A stretch of 13,092 nt of DNA from an uncultured Bacilli bacterium (GTDB taxonomy: Bacteria; Bacillota_I; Bacilli_A; RF39; UBA660): the NCBI GenBank assembly GCA_944327425.1, contig CALVHJ010000032.1, forward strand, positions 1-13,092. Direction: 5' to 3'. The notes below the pieces were generated by a model. It was given only the letters and a program-made list of their open reading frames with translations. It searched no databases and had not been told where the DNA came from. The translations under genes and the position numbers were made by a program. This document shows, piece after piece, positions 1 through 7,344 of the stretch (positions are counted from its first letter, which is position 1; each line of letters starts with the position of its first letter).

Positions 1-20
1 AAATCCCGAAAAAACGGGAA
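1..20 (-). terminator. Possible terminator hairpin at left edge
   Basis: On the minus strand a 5-bp stem (TCCCG at 18-14 with CGGGA at 8-4) encloses a run of six T and is followed by three T before the window ends. It lies about 65 bases beyond the last gene of the trmD operon, so it could end that transcript. The stem is short and the following T-run is cut off by the window edge. A second TCCCG arm at 58-54 could compete for the same 3' arm. Moderate to low certainty. Confidence 0.4.
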
Positions 21-82
21 ATAACTCATAACATTTTATTTCTCATCATTTTCGGGAACTTACTTTTAAATTTAATCGGAAA

Positions 83-547
83 TTATCTACTTTTACTCTT
101 CTCTTCAATATTATTATGTAGAAGATTTTGTTCTTTTATGAGCTTAAAATCAATTATTTTCATTCGTAGTTCATTTTCTAGCACTTTTAATTTTCGCAAA
201 AGTTCTTCTTCTTCCTTTTTTTTCAAATAATATTTATATTTATTAATAATAATAGTTCTAAGACGAGCTACTTCATCTAAGGCGAGCATAAGATTAGTAC
301 CACTAGTATCATCGTCTTCCTTAAAGTCGCTATTATTAAATAAACACTCTATTATTTTCTGATATTTTTTATTAAAATTATAACAAATGAGACTTGAAAT
401 AATATCCGGATTAACAATTATTAATTCTTTAATTTTTAAATTACCAGCTTTATTCTTTTTAATAGGATAACAAAACCCCTTAATATTATAATTAAAATTC
501 TCTAACTCATAATTTCTTTCTAGTTTTTTAATTGCAAAACTCTTCAT
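83..547 (-). CDS. Hypothetical coiled-coil protein
   Basis: I do not recognise this 154-residue protein. It is soluble-looking, with no signal peptide or membrane segment, and rich in Lys, Glu, Asn and Ile. The N-terminal half (about 1-85) looks globular and contains a short acidic stretch (EDDD, about 77-80). Residues about 88-140 are a strongly charged helix with Leu/Ile spacing and a run of KKKEEEE, typical of a coiled coil. The ATG at 547 is preceded by AGGTGG, which overlaps the stop codon of trmD 8 bases upstream, so it is almost certainly the last gene of the rimM-trmD operon and translated from the same mRNA. That position suggests a possible link to translation or RNA, but nothing in the sequence demonstrates it. 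Existence as a gene is well supported by context; function is unknown. Confidence 0.75.
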   Translation of the reverse strand: MKSFAIKKLERNYELENFNYNIKGFCYPIKKNKAGNLKIKELIIVNPDIISSLICYNFNKKYQKIIECLFNNSDFKEDDDTSGTNLMLALDEVARLRTIIINKYKYYLKKKEEEELLRKLKVLENELRMKIIDFKLIKEQNLLHNNIEEKSKSR

Positions 548-555
548 TATTCCAC

Positions 556-1221
556 CTACTTCATTAAATCTGGTCTTTTCTCTTTTGTTACTCTTATTTG
601 TTCTTCTCTTCTATATTCATCTATTTTTTTATGATCCCCACTTAATAATATATCTGGCACTTTTAAACCTCTAAATTCTCTTGGCTTAGTATAAACAGGA
701 TAATCTAGTAGCTGATCTTTAAACGATTCGTTTTTAAATGATAAAGCATCTATTACTCCCGGAATAAATCTAGTTAGTGCATCAGTTATAGCCATTGCTG
801 GTATTTCTCCTCCAGTTAAGATATAATCACCAATACTTATTTCTCCATCAACAAATGATCTAATTCTCTCATCAAAACCTTCATAATGGCCACATACTAA
901 AATTAAATGTTTAGTACTCTTATATAAAGAATCCGCTAACTTATCATTAAAGATTGTTCCTTGAGGAGACATTAAATAAACTTTCGAATCATCTGTTTTA
1001 ACTCTTTCAATTGCTCTTACTACCGGTTCACACATCAGAACCATACCGCTTCCTCCCCCATAAGGAGTATCATCTACTTGTCCATTTTTTAAAAGAGTAA
1101 AATCCCTAATATTTATTAAATAAATTTCTATTAAACCTTTTTTTCTTGCTCTTTTAATAATGCTTTCATTTATAAATCCTTCAAACATTTTTGGAAATAG
1201 TGTTAAAATATCAATTCTCAT
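556..1221 (-). CDS. trmD: tRNA (guanine-N1)-methyltransferase TrmD
   Basis: TrmD transfers a methyl group from S-adenosylmethionine to N1 of G37, next to the anticodon of tRNAs reading CNN, Arg and Pro codons, preventing +1 frameshifting; it acts as a cytoplasmic dimer. The 221 residues carry the family signatures in order: MRIDILTLFP start, YGGGSGMV (54-61), MSPQG (84-88), GHYEGFDER (111-119), SIGDYILTGGE (129-139, the SAM-binding trefoil knot), RFIPGV (151-156) and SFKDQLLDYP with the probable catalytic Asp169. It is slightly shorter than the usual 230-250 residues, losing only the C-terminal tail. The ATG overlaps the rimM stop as ATGA, so translation is coupled. The rimM-trmD order is the common bacterial one, but rplS does not follow; a small unknown gene does. 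Confidence 0.97.
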   Translation of the reverse strand: MRIDILTLFPKMFEGFINESIIKRARKKGLIEIYLINIRDFTLLKNGQVDDTPYGGGSGMVLMCEPVVRAIERVKTDDSKVYLMSPQGTIFNDKLADSLYKSTKHLILVCGHYEGFDERIRSFVDGEISIGDYILTGGEIPAMAITDALTRFIPGVIDALSFKNESFKDQLLDYPVYTKPREFRGLKVPDILLSGDHKKIDEYRREEQIRVTKEKRPDLMK

Positions 1222-1739
1222 AATATCAAATCCCTAATATTTTTTGCCATAATTTCTTTTTTTCTCACATCAACTTGTTTTATATAATAACTATTATACG
1301 GTATATAATAATTTTTTGCAAATGTAACGTATAATAACTTATGTCCTTTAGTATCAATTATATCACTTACTACTCCTAAAACTTCTTCTTCACTTACTAT
1401 TTTCATACCAATTAAATCTTCTAATAAATATTCATCATCTTTTAGGTGCAAATCAGCTTTATTGATATAAACTTTTTCACCTTTATATTTTAATACTAAA
1501 TTAATATCATCAACACCTTTAAAAGTTAACATATCAAACTGTTTATGTGGACGGTAAGTATTAATTGTTTGTTCTTCTTTTTTAGACCCAATATAAACTT
1601 TAAAACCATTTTTAAAAATCAAATCTTTTTCTAAAAAATTACTTAATAGTCTAACCTCACCTTTAATACCATGCGTATTCACAATTTTACCGATATATAT
1701 CAGATTAAAATTTTCATTACTTACTCTTTTTAGAACCAT
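1218..1739 (-). CDS. rimM: Ribosome maturation factor RimM
   Basis: RimM binds ribosomal protein S19 and helps mature the 30S head domain in the cytoplasm. The 173 residues match the family's usual length and two-domain layout. The N-terminal RimM domain starts with IGKIVNTHGIKGEVRL (16-31), and the C-terminal PRC-barrel is introduced by DEYLLEDLIGMKIV (102-115) and continues with LGVVSDIIDT (121-130). The ATG at 1739 lies inside the end of the upstream methyltransferase gene (23-base overlap), but GAGG placed 8 bases before it is a good ribosome binding site and no better start exists close to the conserved IGKIV motif. Its stop overlaps trmD as ATGA. It forms one operon with an RNA methyltransferase upstream and TrmD downstream. 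Confidence 0.96.
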   Translation of the reverse strand: MVLKRVSNENFNLIYIGKIVNTHGIKGEVRLLSNFLEKDLIFKNGFKVYIGSKKEEQTINTYRPHKQFDMLTFKGVDDINLVLKYKGEKVYINKADLHLKDDEYLLEDLIGMKIVSEEEVLGVVSDIIDTKGHKLLYVTFAKNYYIPYNSYYIKQVDVRKKEIMAKNIRDLIL

Positions 1740-2457
1740 TTTTATCTACCTCATAAAATATAATACTTGCCGCCACTGAAGCATTTAAACTCTCACAATT
1801 AATACTGATATGAATCATTTCATCACAAAGAAGTTTTAATTCTTCACACATTCCTCTTCCTTCATTCCCAATAATAATAGCTGTTTTATCCCCAAATACC
1901 ATATTTTTTAATTCCATTCCTTTTAAAACATCTGTTCCATATATTTTATAACCCTTAGTTTTAAGTTCTCTTACTATTTTATAAATATCCCTTCTTACAA
2001 TATTTAAATCAAATATCATACCTTCACTAGCTCGAATTACTTTATCATTATATAAATCAACCGAATCATTACTTAAAATTATCGTATTAAAATTAAATGC
2101 TACGGCACTCCGAATAATAGTACCTAAATTCCCGGGATCTTGAATATTATCAAGAAGGCACACCAAACCCATAATTTCTTTTTCATGATTTTTTTGACAT
2201 ACGCCAATAACTTTAGTACTAGTTACTTGGCATGATAATTTCTTCATAATTTCTTTAGTTACTAAGTAAAAAGGAATTCCTGGTATTTCTAAAGTTTCAT
2301 CTATTGAAATAATTTCTACTACCTGATCTTTTAATATAGCTCTATTTAATAAATGATCACCTTCAACTAAAAACAAACCTAATTGATCTCGATATTTCTT
2401 TTCTTTTAATTTACTCCACTCTTTAACTTTAGAATTATTTAGTGATTCTATTCTCAT
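1717..2457 (-). CDS. TrmH/SpoU-family RNA 2'-O-methyltransferase
   Basis: A SPOUT-class enzyme predicted to methylate a ribose 2'-hydroxyl in rRNA or tRNA using S-adenosylmethionine. The 246 residues show the two family domains. An N-terminal substrate-binding region opens with SLNNSKVKEWSKLKEKKYR and FLVEGDHLL (about 5-37). The knotted catalytic domain carries motif 1 (LLDNIQDPGNLGTIIRSA, 101-118, with Asn and Arg116), motif 2 (IIIGNEGRGM, 194-203) and motif 3 (SLNASVAASIIFYE, 223-236). These define the superfamily but do not say which nucleotide is modified; the domain order is like Bacillus YsgA and RlmB-type enzymes, and 23S rRNA is the likeliest substrate. Its start overlaps the upstream peptidase gene (ATGA) and its end runs 23 bases into rimM, so all are co-translated. 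Confidence 0.93.
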   Translation of the reverse strand: MRIESLNNSKVKEWSKLKEKKYRDQLGLFLVEGDHLLNRAILKDQVVEIISIDETLEIPGIPFYLVTKEIMKKLSCQVTSTKVIGVCQKNHEKEIMGLVCLLDNIQDPGNLGTIIRSAVAFNFNTIILSNDSVDLYNDKVIRASEGMIFDLNIVRRDIYKIVRELKTKGYKIYGTDVLKGMELKNMVFGDKTAIIIGNEGRGMCEELKLLCDEMIHISINCESLNASVAASIIFYEVDKNGSKKSK

Positions 2458-3098
2458 TTTTCTCTAAGCTCCTTTCGTGCTAACTTATAAGAAGGATAGT
2501 ATTTAGCTACTAAAGCCCAAAAAGATGGACTATGATCATGATAGGTAAAATGACTAAATTCATGAACAATTACATAATCAATAATCCTTCGTTCATATTT
2601 AATTAATAGCGAATTTAAAGTCACCGTTTTCTTAACATAATTACATACTCCCCATCTAGTTTTCATTTCCCTAATCTTTAAAGTAAATTCGGGTATATCA
2701 GGCATAATCTCTAATATTTTTTTTATTTCTTCGGTAAATACAGTTTTTGTTAGATTAGCAATATACTTAGTAATGCTTGCCTCACTATCAGCACATATAA
2801 CCCCATTATCAAAACAAACATTTCTATAATTATCATCTATTTTAACCTCATATTTTAAACCTAATATTTTTCTTTCATGAGGACTATCTTGCTTTTTTTG
2901 TTTTCTAACTTGCATTTTAATTAATGATGCTTCATTTTCTTTAATTAATTTTAATACTTTTTTAACACTAAATCGCGGATGAACTGTTACTACTAAATTA
3001 TTATCATCATCAAAACGAAAATAAATATTTTTATTATTTTTCCATATTATTTTAACTTTAATTGGTTCTTTATTTAAAATAATTTCTACTTCTTCCAT
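2454..3098 (-). CDS. YgjP/SprT-like zinc metallopeptidase (DUF45)
   Basis: A predicted cytoplasmic metallopeptidase of the YgjP (DUF45) family. The 214-residue protein has the diagnostic C-terminal block: REMKTRWGVCN (143-153), then VIVHEFSHFTYHDHSPSFW (176-194). Within it His179 and His183 of HExxH plus His189 are expected to hold zinc, and Glu180 is the catalytic base. No signal peptide or membrane segment is seen. The length fits the family (about 210-250). The ATG is embedded in the stop of the upstream permease gene (TAATG) and has no clear ribosome binding site, so it depends on translational coupling. The gene also overlaps the following methyltransferase by 4 bases. The substrate of this family is not known; linkage to the exporter may be only operon packing. 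Confidence 0.92.
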   Translation of the reverse strand: MEEVEIILNKEPIKVKIIWKNNKNIYFRFDDDNNLVVTVHPRFSVKKVLKLIKENEASLIKMQVRKQKKQDSPHERKILGLKYEVKIDDNYRNVCFDNGVICADSEASITKYIANLTKTVFTEEIKKILEIMPDIPEFTLKIREMKTRWGVCNYVKKTVTLNSLLIKYERRIIDYVIVHEFSHFTYHDHSPSFWALVAKYYPSYKLARKELREK

Positions 3099-4243
3099 TA
3101 ACCAAATAACACTTTCTCACTTTTATATTGTTTAATAATCACTCTTAAAACAACAGCAATAATTAAAATGGTTGATACTAACATCAATAAAATATGAAGC
3201 CCATTGACATATCCACCCGCAATATCCGAGAAAATAATTGAGTAATTCAAGAAAGGAATACAAGCAGTAACGTTATTGGTTGTAATACCAACCATGAAAG
3301 CGATTAATCCCGGAAATAGCGAAACAAAGATCAGTGGTGTTAAAGCACTTTGAGCTTCTTTAAATGATGCGGATTTACTAGCAATTGCAATACATATGCC
3401 ACTAATAAGGAAGGAATAAGCAAGAATTACTACTACTGCATATAAAAGAGCTGCAGGAGAAAGCATCAAATTGACACCCTCATAAATACTAAACATGCCA
3501 TTCGCTACTTTTAAAGAGATAACTGCTAAAACTAAACTAATGAGTCCTGTGATAATTGAAGCTACGGTAACACTTAAGAATTTACCAACAATAATATCCC
3601 TACTTTTAATTGGGAAAGTAAGAAGGGTTTCGAGTGTTCCTCTTTCTTTTTCACCCGCAGTAGTGTCCGTCGCCGGATAAGTAGCCGATACCGTAATAGC
3701 CATAATGATAAATAAGAAAGCATAGCTAATAATGTAACTAACAAAGAAATTTTCTTCTGTTCCTATATCACTTTCTAATACAATAATATCTAATACTTCG
3801 TCTGCATCCACATTATGATTCGCTAAATAATCTTTTTGTAAATATGCTTTATAAGCATCAAAATAACTTTCTACTAACCCACTAGCATACTGAGTAGTAT
3901 CAGTATCACTCCCATGCATGGTGTAGACAACTCCCTCTTTGGTTACATATAAATCAATTTCACCACTTAAAAACTTCTCTTCTAAACGACTTTCCGTATC
4001 ATAGACAGGATTAATTTGTAATTCTTGAGCTATACTTTCTTCCACATTATTCAACTCATAATCGAACCCAATTGTATTATAATCGGTGATTGGCATATTC
4101 ATTGTACCTTCAAATACAGCTGACATACCAATAACAATTAAAGGAATAAATATAGGAATAACAAGCATCATCGCTAGTGACTTTTTATCCCGAAACATTT
4201 CTCTTAATTCTTTTTTTAAGATATTCCATAAATTACTCTTCAT
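3098..4243 (-). CDS. ABC-2 type exporter permease (NatB-like)
   Basis: Membrane subunit of an ABC exporter. The 381 residues have the NatB/ABC-2 layout: a cytoplasmic N-terminal helix (LWNILKKELREMFRDKKS), TM1 at about 22-44, a large outside domain (about 45-165), then five more helices at about 166-190, 222-245, 263-288, 300-322 and 348-370. The family signature GEKERGTLETLLT (197-209) lies in the cytoplasmic loop after TM2. The ATPase gene upstream overlaps it by 11 bases and the start has AGGGGG 6 bases before the ATG, so the two subunits are made together. By family resemblance to Bacillus NatAB it could export sodium or a small toxic compound, but the substrate cannot be read from sequence. 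Confidence in the class is high. Confidence 0.93.
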   Translation of the reverse strand: MKSNLWNILKKELREMFRDKKSLAMMLVIPIFIPLIVIGMSAVFEGTMNMPITDYNTIGFDYELNNVEESIAQELQINPVYDTESRLEEKFLSGEIDLYVTKEGVVYTMHGSDTDTTQYASGLVESYFDAYKAYLQKDYLANHNVDADEVLDIIVLESDIGTEENFFVSYIISYAFLFIIMAITVSATYPATDTTAGEKERGTLETLLTFPIKSRDIIVGKFLSVTVASIITGLISLVLAVISLKVANGMFSIYEGVNLMLSPAALLYAVVVILAYSFLISGICIAIASKSASFKEAQSALTPLIFVSLFPGLIAFMVGITTNNVTACIPFLNYSIIFSDIAGGYVNGLHILLMLVSTILIIAVVLRVIIKQYKSEKVLFG

Positions 4244-4991
4244 GATTATCCCCCTCTATTAGTTTAAAGAAAGCATCTCTTAAATTGGTCGTTTCGGTAC
4301 TCTTTTTGATCTCACCTGGAGTGCCTGATGCAATCACCACTCCTTTATTAATCATAAGAACCCGGTCACATATGTTTTCTGCTTCTTCCATATAATGTGT
4401 CGAATAAAGAATAGTTTTGCCTTTCTTTTTTTCACCCTTAATAAAGTTTAATATGATTTGACTAGAAATAATATCGAGTCCACTTGTCGCTTCATCTAAA
4501 ATGTAATATTTAGGATTATGAATTAAACATCTAGCAATATTTACTCTTTGAGTTTGGCCAGTAGATAAAGAACCTATACGATTGTATAAAAACGATTCCA
4601 TATCCAATATTTTGGCTATTTCCATAATTCTAGGTTCAATATCAGTTTTTAAAACTCCATAAATATCGGCACACATATGAAGTAATTCATAAGAACTTAA
4701 TGTATTATAGATCTTGGTATTACCAGATAAATAAGCAATATTTTTTTTAATTTCTGTTTCGTTATCGTGGTAGTTTAAGTCATCAAAAGTTACCATTCCA
4801 CTCGTTGGTTCAAGAATACCGGCGATGATTCGCAAAAGCGTCGTTTTACCAGCCCCATTAGGGCCTAAAATACCAACTATTTCTCCATCATGAGCTTCTA
4901 AGCTAATCCCATTATTAGCATAAAATTCTACTTTTTCTTTTTTCTTTATTAATTTTGTAAATTTCTTTTTTATGTTGTCTGCTTTTAACAT
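4233..4991 (-). CDS. ABC exporter ATP-binding protein (NatA-like)
   Basis: ATPase subunit that powers the permease encoded next to it. The 252 residues carry all nucleotide-binding motifs: Walker A GPNGAGKTT (43-51), signature LSTGQ (142-146), Walker B YYILDE (162-167) with catalytic Glu167, D-loop SGLD (170-173) and H-loop His199 in STHYMEEAE. The usual Q-loop glutamine is absent from IAYLSGNTKIY (85-95); this replacement is familiar from NatA-type ATPases and does not imply an inactive enzyme. A Lys-rich insertion near the N-terminus (about 8-21) is unusual but leaves the fold intact. The ATG is preceded by GAGGTG at good spacing. It is the first gene of a run of seven tightly linked genes, with a possible promoter in the 46-base gap upstream. 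Confidence 0.95.
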   Translation of the reverse strand: MLKADNIKKKFTKLIKKKEKVEFYANNGISLEAHDGEIVGILGPNGAGKTTLLRIIAGILEPTSGMVTFDDLNYHDNETEIKKNIAYLSGNTKIYNTLSSYELLHMCADIYGVLKTDIEPRIMEIAKILDMESFLYNRIGSLSTGQTQRVNIARCLIHNPKYYILDEATSGLDIISSQIILNFIKGEKKKGKTILYSTHYMEEAENICDRVLMINKGVVIASGTPGEIKKSTETTNLRDAFFKLIEGDNHEE

Positions 4992-5008
4992 TGTTTCACC
5001 TCATAACC

Positions 5009-5037
5009 ATTATACAAGATTCGTCTTTTAAATACTA
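5009..5037 (-). promoter_or_regulatory. Candidate promoter for the natAB-ygjP-rimM-trmD operon
   Basis: A perfect TATAAT -10 box lies at 5014-5009 on the minus strand, about 18 bases before the ATG of the ABC ATPase. At 17-base spacing the -35 position reads TAGTAT (5037-5032), a poor match, so a weak or activator-assisted promoter is possible. The short leader would just accommodate the GAGGTG ribosome binding site. Readthrough from the DUF4186 gene is the alternative. Confidence 0.4.
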
Positions 5038-5403
5038 TCATTTTTCGGTAATTTTTATTTCTTTTTTAATCCAGGCCATAATAATACTTACAATATAATC
5101 TAATTCTTCTTGCGTTAATTCTCTTCCTTTGGGGATATAATACCATTTTTGAAGGCAACCTCGGCAACAAGTTGCTGTAGCATGCTCGGCTATAAAAACA
5201 GGATAGCCTCTCATGGGAGTTTGTTTCCCATCATTTGGTATGACAGCTGGAGCAAGTCTTGCTTCTAATAATTCATAAGCATGTCTTTCAATGAGTTTTA
5301 AACCCTTATTTTTTACGTATTCTTTATCTTTTTCTTTTAAATGGAAACTATTTCTAAATTTTGACTTAGATAAGGAATTTAACATTTCATCAATACTTTT
5401 CAT
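5038..5403 (-). CDS. DUF4186 family protein
   Basis: A 121-residue member of the uncharacterised DUF4186 family. I recognise it by the layout LSKSKFRNSFHLKEKD (11-26), RLAPA (49-53), NDGKQTPMRGYPVF (57-70), then HATATCCRGCLQKW (74-87) and PKGRELT (91-97). No membrane segment or signal is seen. His74, Cys79, Cys80 and Cys83 together with His41 look like a conserved metal or redox site, which is inference. The family's biochemical role is unknown. The ATG at 5403 has no visible ribosome binding site and sits 4 bases after the T-run of a hairpin that follows the dehydrogenase gene; a second in-frame ATG (codon 7, at 5385) is no better placed. The following exporter operon begins 46 bases after its stop. 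Confidence 0.88.
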   Translation of the reverse strand: MKSIDEMLNSLSKSKFRNSFHLKEKDKEYVKNKGLKLIERHAYELLEARLAPAVIPNDGKQTPMRGYPVFIAEHATATCCRGCLQKWYYIPKGRELTQEELDYIVSIIMAWIKKEIKITEK

Positions 5404-5407
5404 ATTT

Positions 5408-5435
5408 TTAAAAAAGATTATCGTTTGATAATCTT
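5408..5435 (-). terminator. Hairpin with T-run after the dehydrogenase gene
   Basis: On the minus strand a perfect 9-bp inverted repeat (AAGATTATC at 5435-5427 and GATAATCTT at 5422-5414, loop AAAC) runs straight into six T. The first arm includes the last two bases of the dehydrogenase stop codon. The stem has only two G-C pairs, so termination may be partial. It ends 4 bases before the DUF4186 start codon. Confidence 0.6.
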
Positions 5436-6174
5436 AAGCTCTAGCTCCTCCATCTACTTGCATGATTTCCCCTGTAATATAACTTGCCATATCACTAGCT
5501 AGGAATAAACAAGCATTGGCAATATCTTCTGGTTCGCCAATTCTACCAATAGGAATTGTGGCAATTAGAGGCTTGATCATTTCATCTGGAAGGCTTGCTA
5601 CCATATCCGTTTTAGTTATTCCAGGAGCTACCGCATTTACTCTAATTCCCACTGGAGCAAGTTCTCTTGATAAAGATTTGGTTAAGCCATTTACAGCAAA
5701 TTTACTCATCGGATATACACATCCTGATGGTTGACCATATATACTTACCATAGATGAAATATTAATAATATTACCATGGGTTTCTTTTAAATAAGGGACT
5801 ACTTCTTTAGAACAAACAAAAACCCCTTTCATATTTACATTTGCTATTTTATCATATTCCTCTATTGTATAATCTTCTATTTTCGTACTAGAAGATAAAC
5901 CAGCATTATTAACTAAAATATCAATTTTACCAAATTCTTCTGCTATTTTAGCCAAAGTATCTCTAATTTCCCTTTCACTTGTTAAATCAGGATAAAAACC
6001 ACTTACCTGAAAATTCTCATTTTCTTCTCTAAGGATACTAAGAGCTTTTTCTATACTTTCTTTTTTAGAGCCAAATAAAGCTACTTTAGCACCATTATTC
6101 AAAAAATTTCTTACAACAGCTAAACCAATACCTCTAGTACCACCTGTAACAATCGCTACTTTACCATCTAACAT
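5434..6174 (-). CDS. Short-chain dehydrogenase/reductase, FabG-like
   Basis: A cytoplasmic NAD(P)-dependent oxidoreductase of the classical SDR family, closest in motifs to 3-oxoacyl-ACP reductase FabG. The 246 residues match the family length. Motifs in order: TGGTRGIG cofactor site (10-17), DLT (64-66), NNAG (89-92), active-site Asn114, Ser141, Tyr154 and Lys158 (YPMSK), PG after the catalytic site (184-185), and the C-terminal PIGRIGEPEDIA plus GEIMQVDGG signature. Ser-Tyr spacing is 13, as in FabG. The ATG has an ideal AGGAGG 8 bases upstream. No fatty acid synthesis genes are nearby, so FabG itself is only one possibility; a dehydrogenase of sugar or alcohol substrates is equally possible. 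It probably ends the surface-protein operon upstream, 45 bases away. Confidence 0.93.
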   Translation of the reverse strand: MLDGKVAIVTGGTRGIGLAVVRNFLNNGAKVALFGSKKESIEKALSILREENENFQVSGFYPDLTSEREIRDTLAKIAEEFGKIDILVNNAGLSSSTKIEDYTIEEYDKIANVNMKGVFVCSKEVVPYLKETHGNIINISSMVSIYGQPSGCVYPMSKFAVNGLTKSLSRELAPVGIRVNAVAPGITKTDMVASLPDEMIKPLIATIPIGRIGEPEDIANACLFLASDMASYITGEIMQVDGGARA

Positions 6175-6219
6175 TTTATCATCCTCCTACTAATAGTTAA
6201 TCACAAATTATTTTCTAAG

Positions 6220-6444
6220 TCAATTATTTTTTCGCTTTAACACTAAAGGAATAATTGCTAAAATAATCCCAATAACTAAAGAGATAATACTTTTAAATAA
6301 CCACATACCTCTTATACTTTTTAAAATTACTTCAAATGGTTCCGCAATTAAAGCAATTTTAAAAGAAGGAATATAAAAACTCATAATTAAATAACTTTCA
6401 ATAAAACCAAATAGAAATAAAACAACACTTAATAATTTATTCAT
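6220..6444 (-). CDS. Small two-helix membrane protein
   Basis: A 74-residue unrecognised membrane protein with two hydrophobic segments, about 4-25 and 50-69, joined by a loop with few charges and closed by a KRKNN tail that should stay in the cytoplasm; both ends would then be inside. The ATG overlaps the stop of the CHAP-protein gene as ATGA, and AGAGG sits 5 bases upstream inside that gene, so the two are translated together. Coupling to a membrane-anchored cell-wall hydrolase makes a helper, stabiliser or inhibitor role conceivable, but that rests on context alone. Codon and base use match the neighbours. Confidence 0.72.
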   Translation of the reverse strand: MNKLLSVVLFLFGFIESYLIMSFYIPSFKIALIAEPFEVILKSIRGMWLFKSIISLVIGIILAIIPLVLKRKNN

Positions 6445-7343
6445 TCTTTCTTTCCTCTCTTTTTTCTAATAACTAAAATAACTATTATTAATATAATGAA
6501 AATAATAATTAGTCCCATATAAATATCCCAATAATTATCAGCTTGATTCTCTTCTAAACCAGAGTAATTTACTTTTTCTTCCTCTCTTGTAATAGTTATC
6601 TTATATTCTTTTGTTGTGTTATCTTCGGCAGTGACGGTAATAATGTATACATTAGCTCCTACTTTTAAAGCTTTATCTCCTGTTCCTGTTACTAACGCGT
6701 TTTCATCTTCAGCTCTTGCTTCAATATTAATAATTTGAGTTTCATAGGCTACTTCTAGTTTATAAGAAGTTACATCTTTAATAAAAGTAAATCCATCCAC
6801 ATTAACTCTTAATTCTTGTAAATTAGCATTATTTGCTTTAATTTCATTATTAGTTGTATCAACTTTATTATTAGTAGTATTATTATTAGAACTATTATTT
6901 TTAGTAGGCACTTCATCTAAATATATAAAACCAATTAAATTTCCTGCTGTCGTATATTTACGAGAACCATTTACAATACCCTCGTTTTCATCTGTTACAA
7001 TACCAGCTTCATTTACTGTCATTAAATCTCCCTCAACAGATACAACAAACCCAACATGTCCATATCCATCAGAAGAAGACCATACAGCAATAGAATTTGC
7101 TCTTGCCTCACTACCTACTTTATAACCTGCATTAATAGCACTATTATACCAACTCTGAGCATTACCCCAACCAGGAAGAGCAACACCAGTATGTTCATAA
7201 GCCTGTTCCCAAGCATACCATGTACATCTAACTGTAGTTATGCCATATAAATCTTGATACTTACCATAAGGATTGGTAACCGCATAAACAGGATTAATAA
7301 AAATTACAAATAATAATATAGCAAAAAGCATCAGCTTTTTCAC
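6441..7343 (-). CDS. Membrane-anchored CHAP-domain hydrolase with cadherin-like domain
   Basis: Predicted surface cysteine amidase/peptidase that would cut peptidoglycan. From the GTG at 7343 (300 residues): signal peptide 1-21 ending VYA; CHAP domain about 25-145 with catalytic Cys40 (VRCTWYAW), His96 (GYGHVGF) and Asn111/Glu112; an Asn/Thr-rich linker about 148-172; a cadherin-like beta-sandwich domain about 175-255 (LQELRVNVDG to YKITITRE); a C-terminal membrane helix about 276-292; and a basic RKKRGKKE tail. Both halves are therefore outside and the protein is tethered. I chose GTG 7343 because AGGTGG, lying in the last codons of the upstream gene, precedes it at workable spacing; a GTG at 7358 is in frame but has no ribosome binding site and would add five residues. 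It is tightly linked to the upstream surface protein and overlaps the small membrane protein gene. Confidence 0.9.
   Translation of the reverse strand: MKKLMLFAILLFVIFINPVYAVTNPYGKYQDLYGITTVRCTWYAWEQAYEHTGVALPGWGNAQSWYNSAINAGYKVGSEARANSIAVWSSSDGYGHVGFVVSVEGDLMTVNEAGIVTDENEGIVNGSRKYTTAGNLIGFIYLDEVPTKNNSSNNNTTNNKVDTTNNEIKANNANLQELRVNVDGFTFIKDVTSYKLEVAYETQIINIEARAEDENALVTGTGDKALKVGANVYIITVTAEDNTTKEYKITITREEEKVNYSGLEENQADNYWDIYMGLIIIFIILIIVILVIRKKRGKKE
6828..6902 (-). repeat. Low-complexity Asn/Thr codon tract in CHAP protein
   Basis: About 25 codons dominated by AAT, AAC and ACT encode the flexible linker between the CHAP and cadherin-like domains. The near-repeated trinucleotide pattern is prone to length change by slippage. 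A matching tract lies in the neighbouring surface gene at 7864-7971. Confidence 0.6.
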
Positions 7344-7344
7344 A

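Noticed and set aside
3495..3680. Short plus-strand open frames opposite the permease, dehydrogenase, CHAP, serS and suf genes
   Set aside because: Each lies wholly or mostly across a strongly supported minus-strand gene, lacks a ribosome binding site and has no recognisable protein features.
5434..6174. Calling the dehydrogenase fabG outright
   Set aside because: Catalytic motifs are shared by many SDR enzymes and no fatty acid synthesis genes are adjacent, so only FabG-like is supported.
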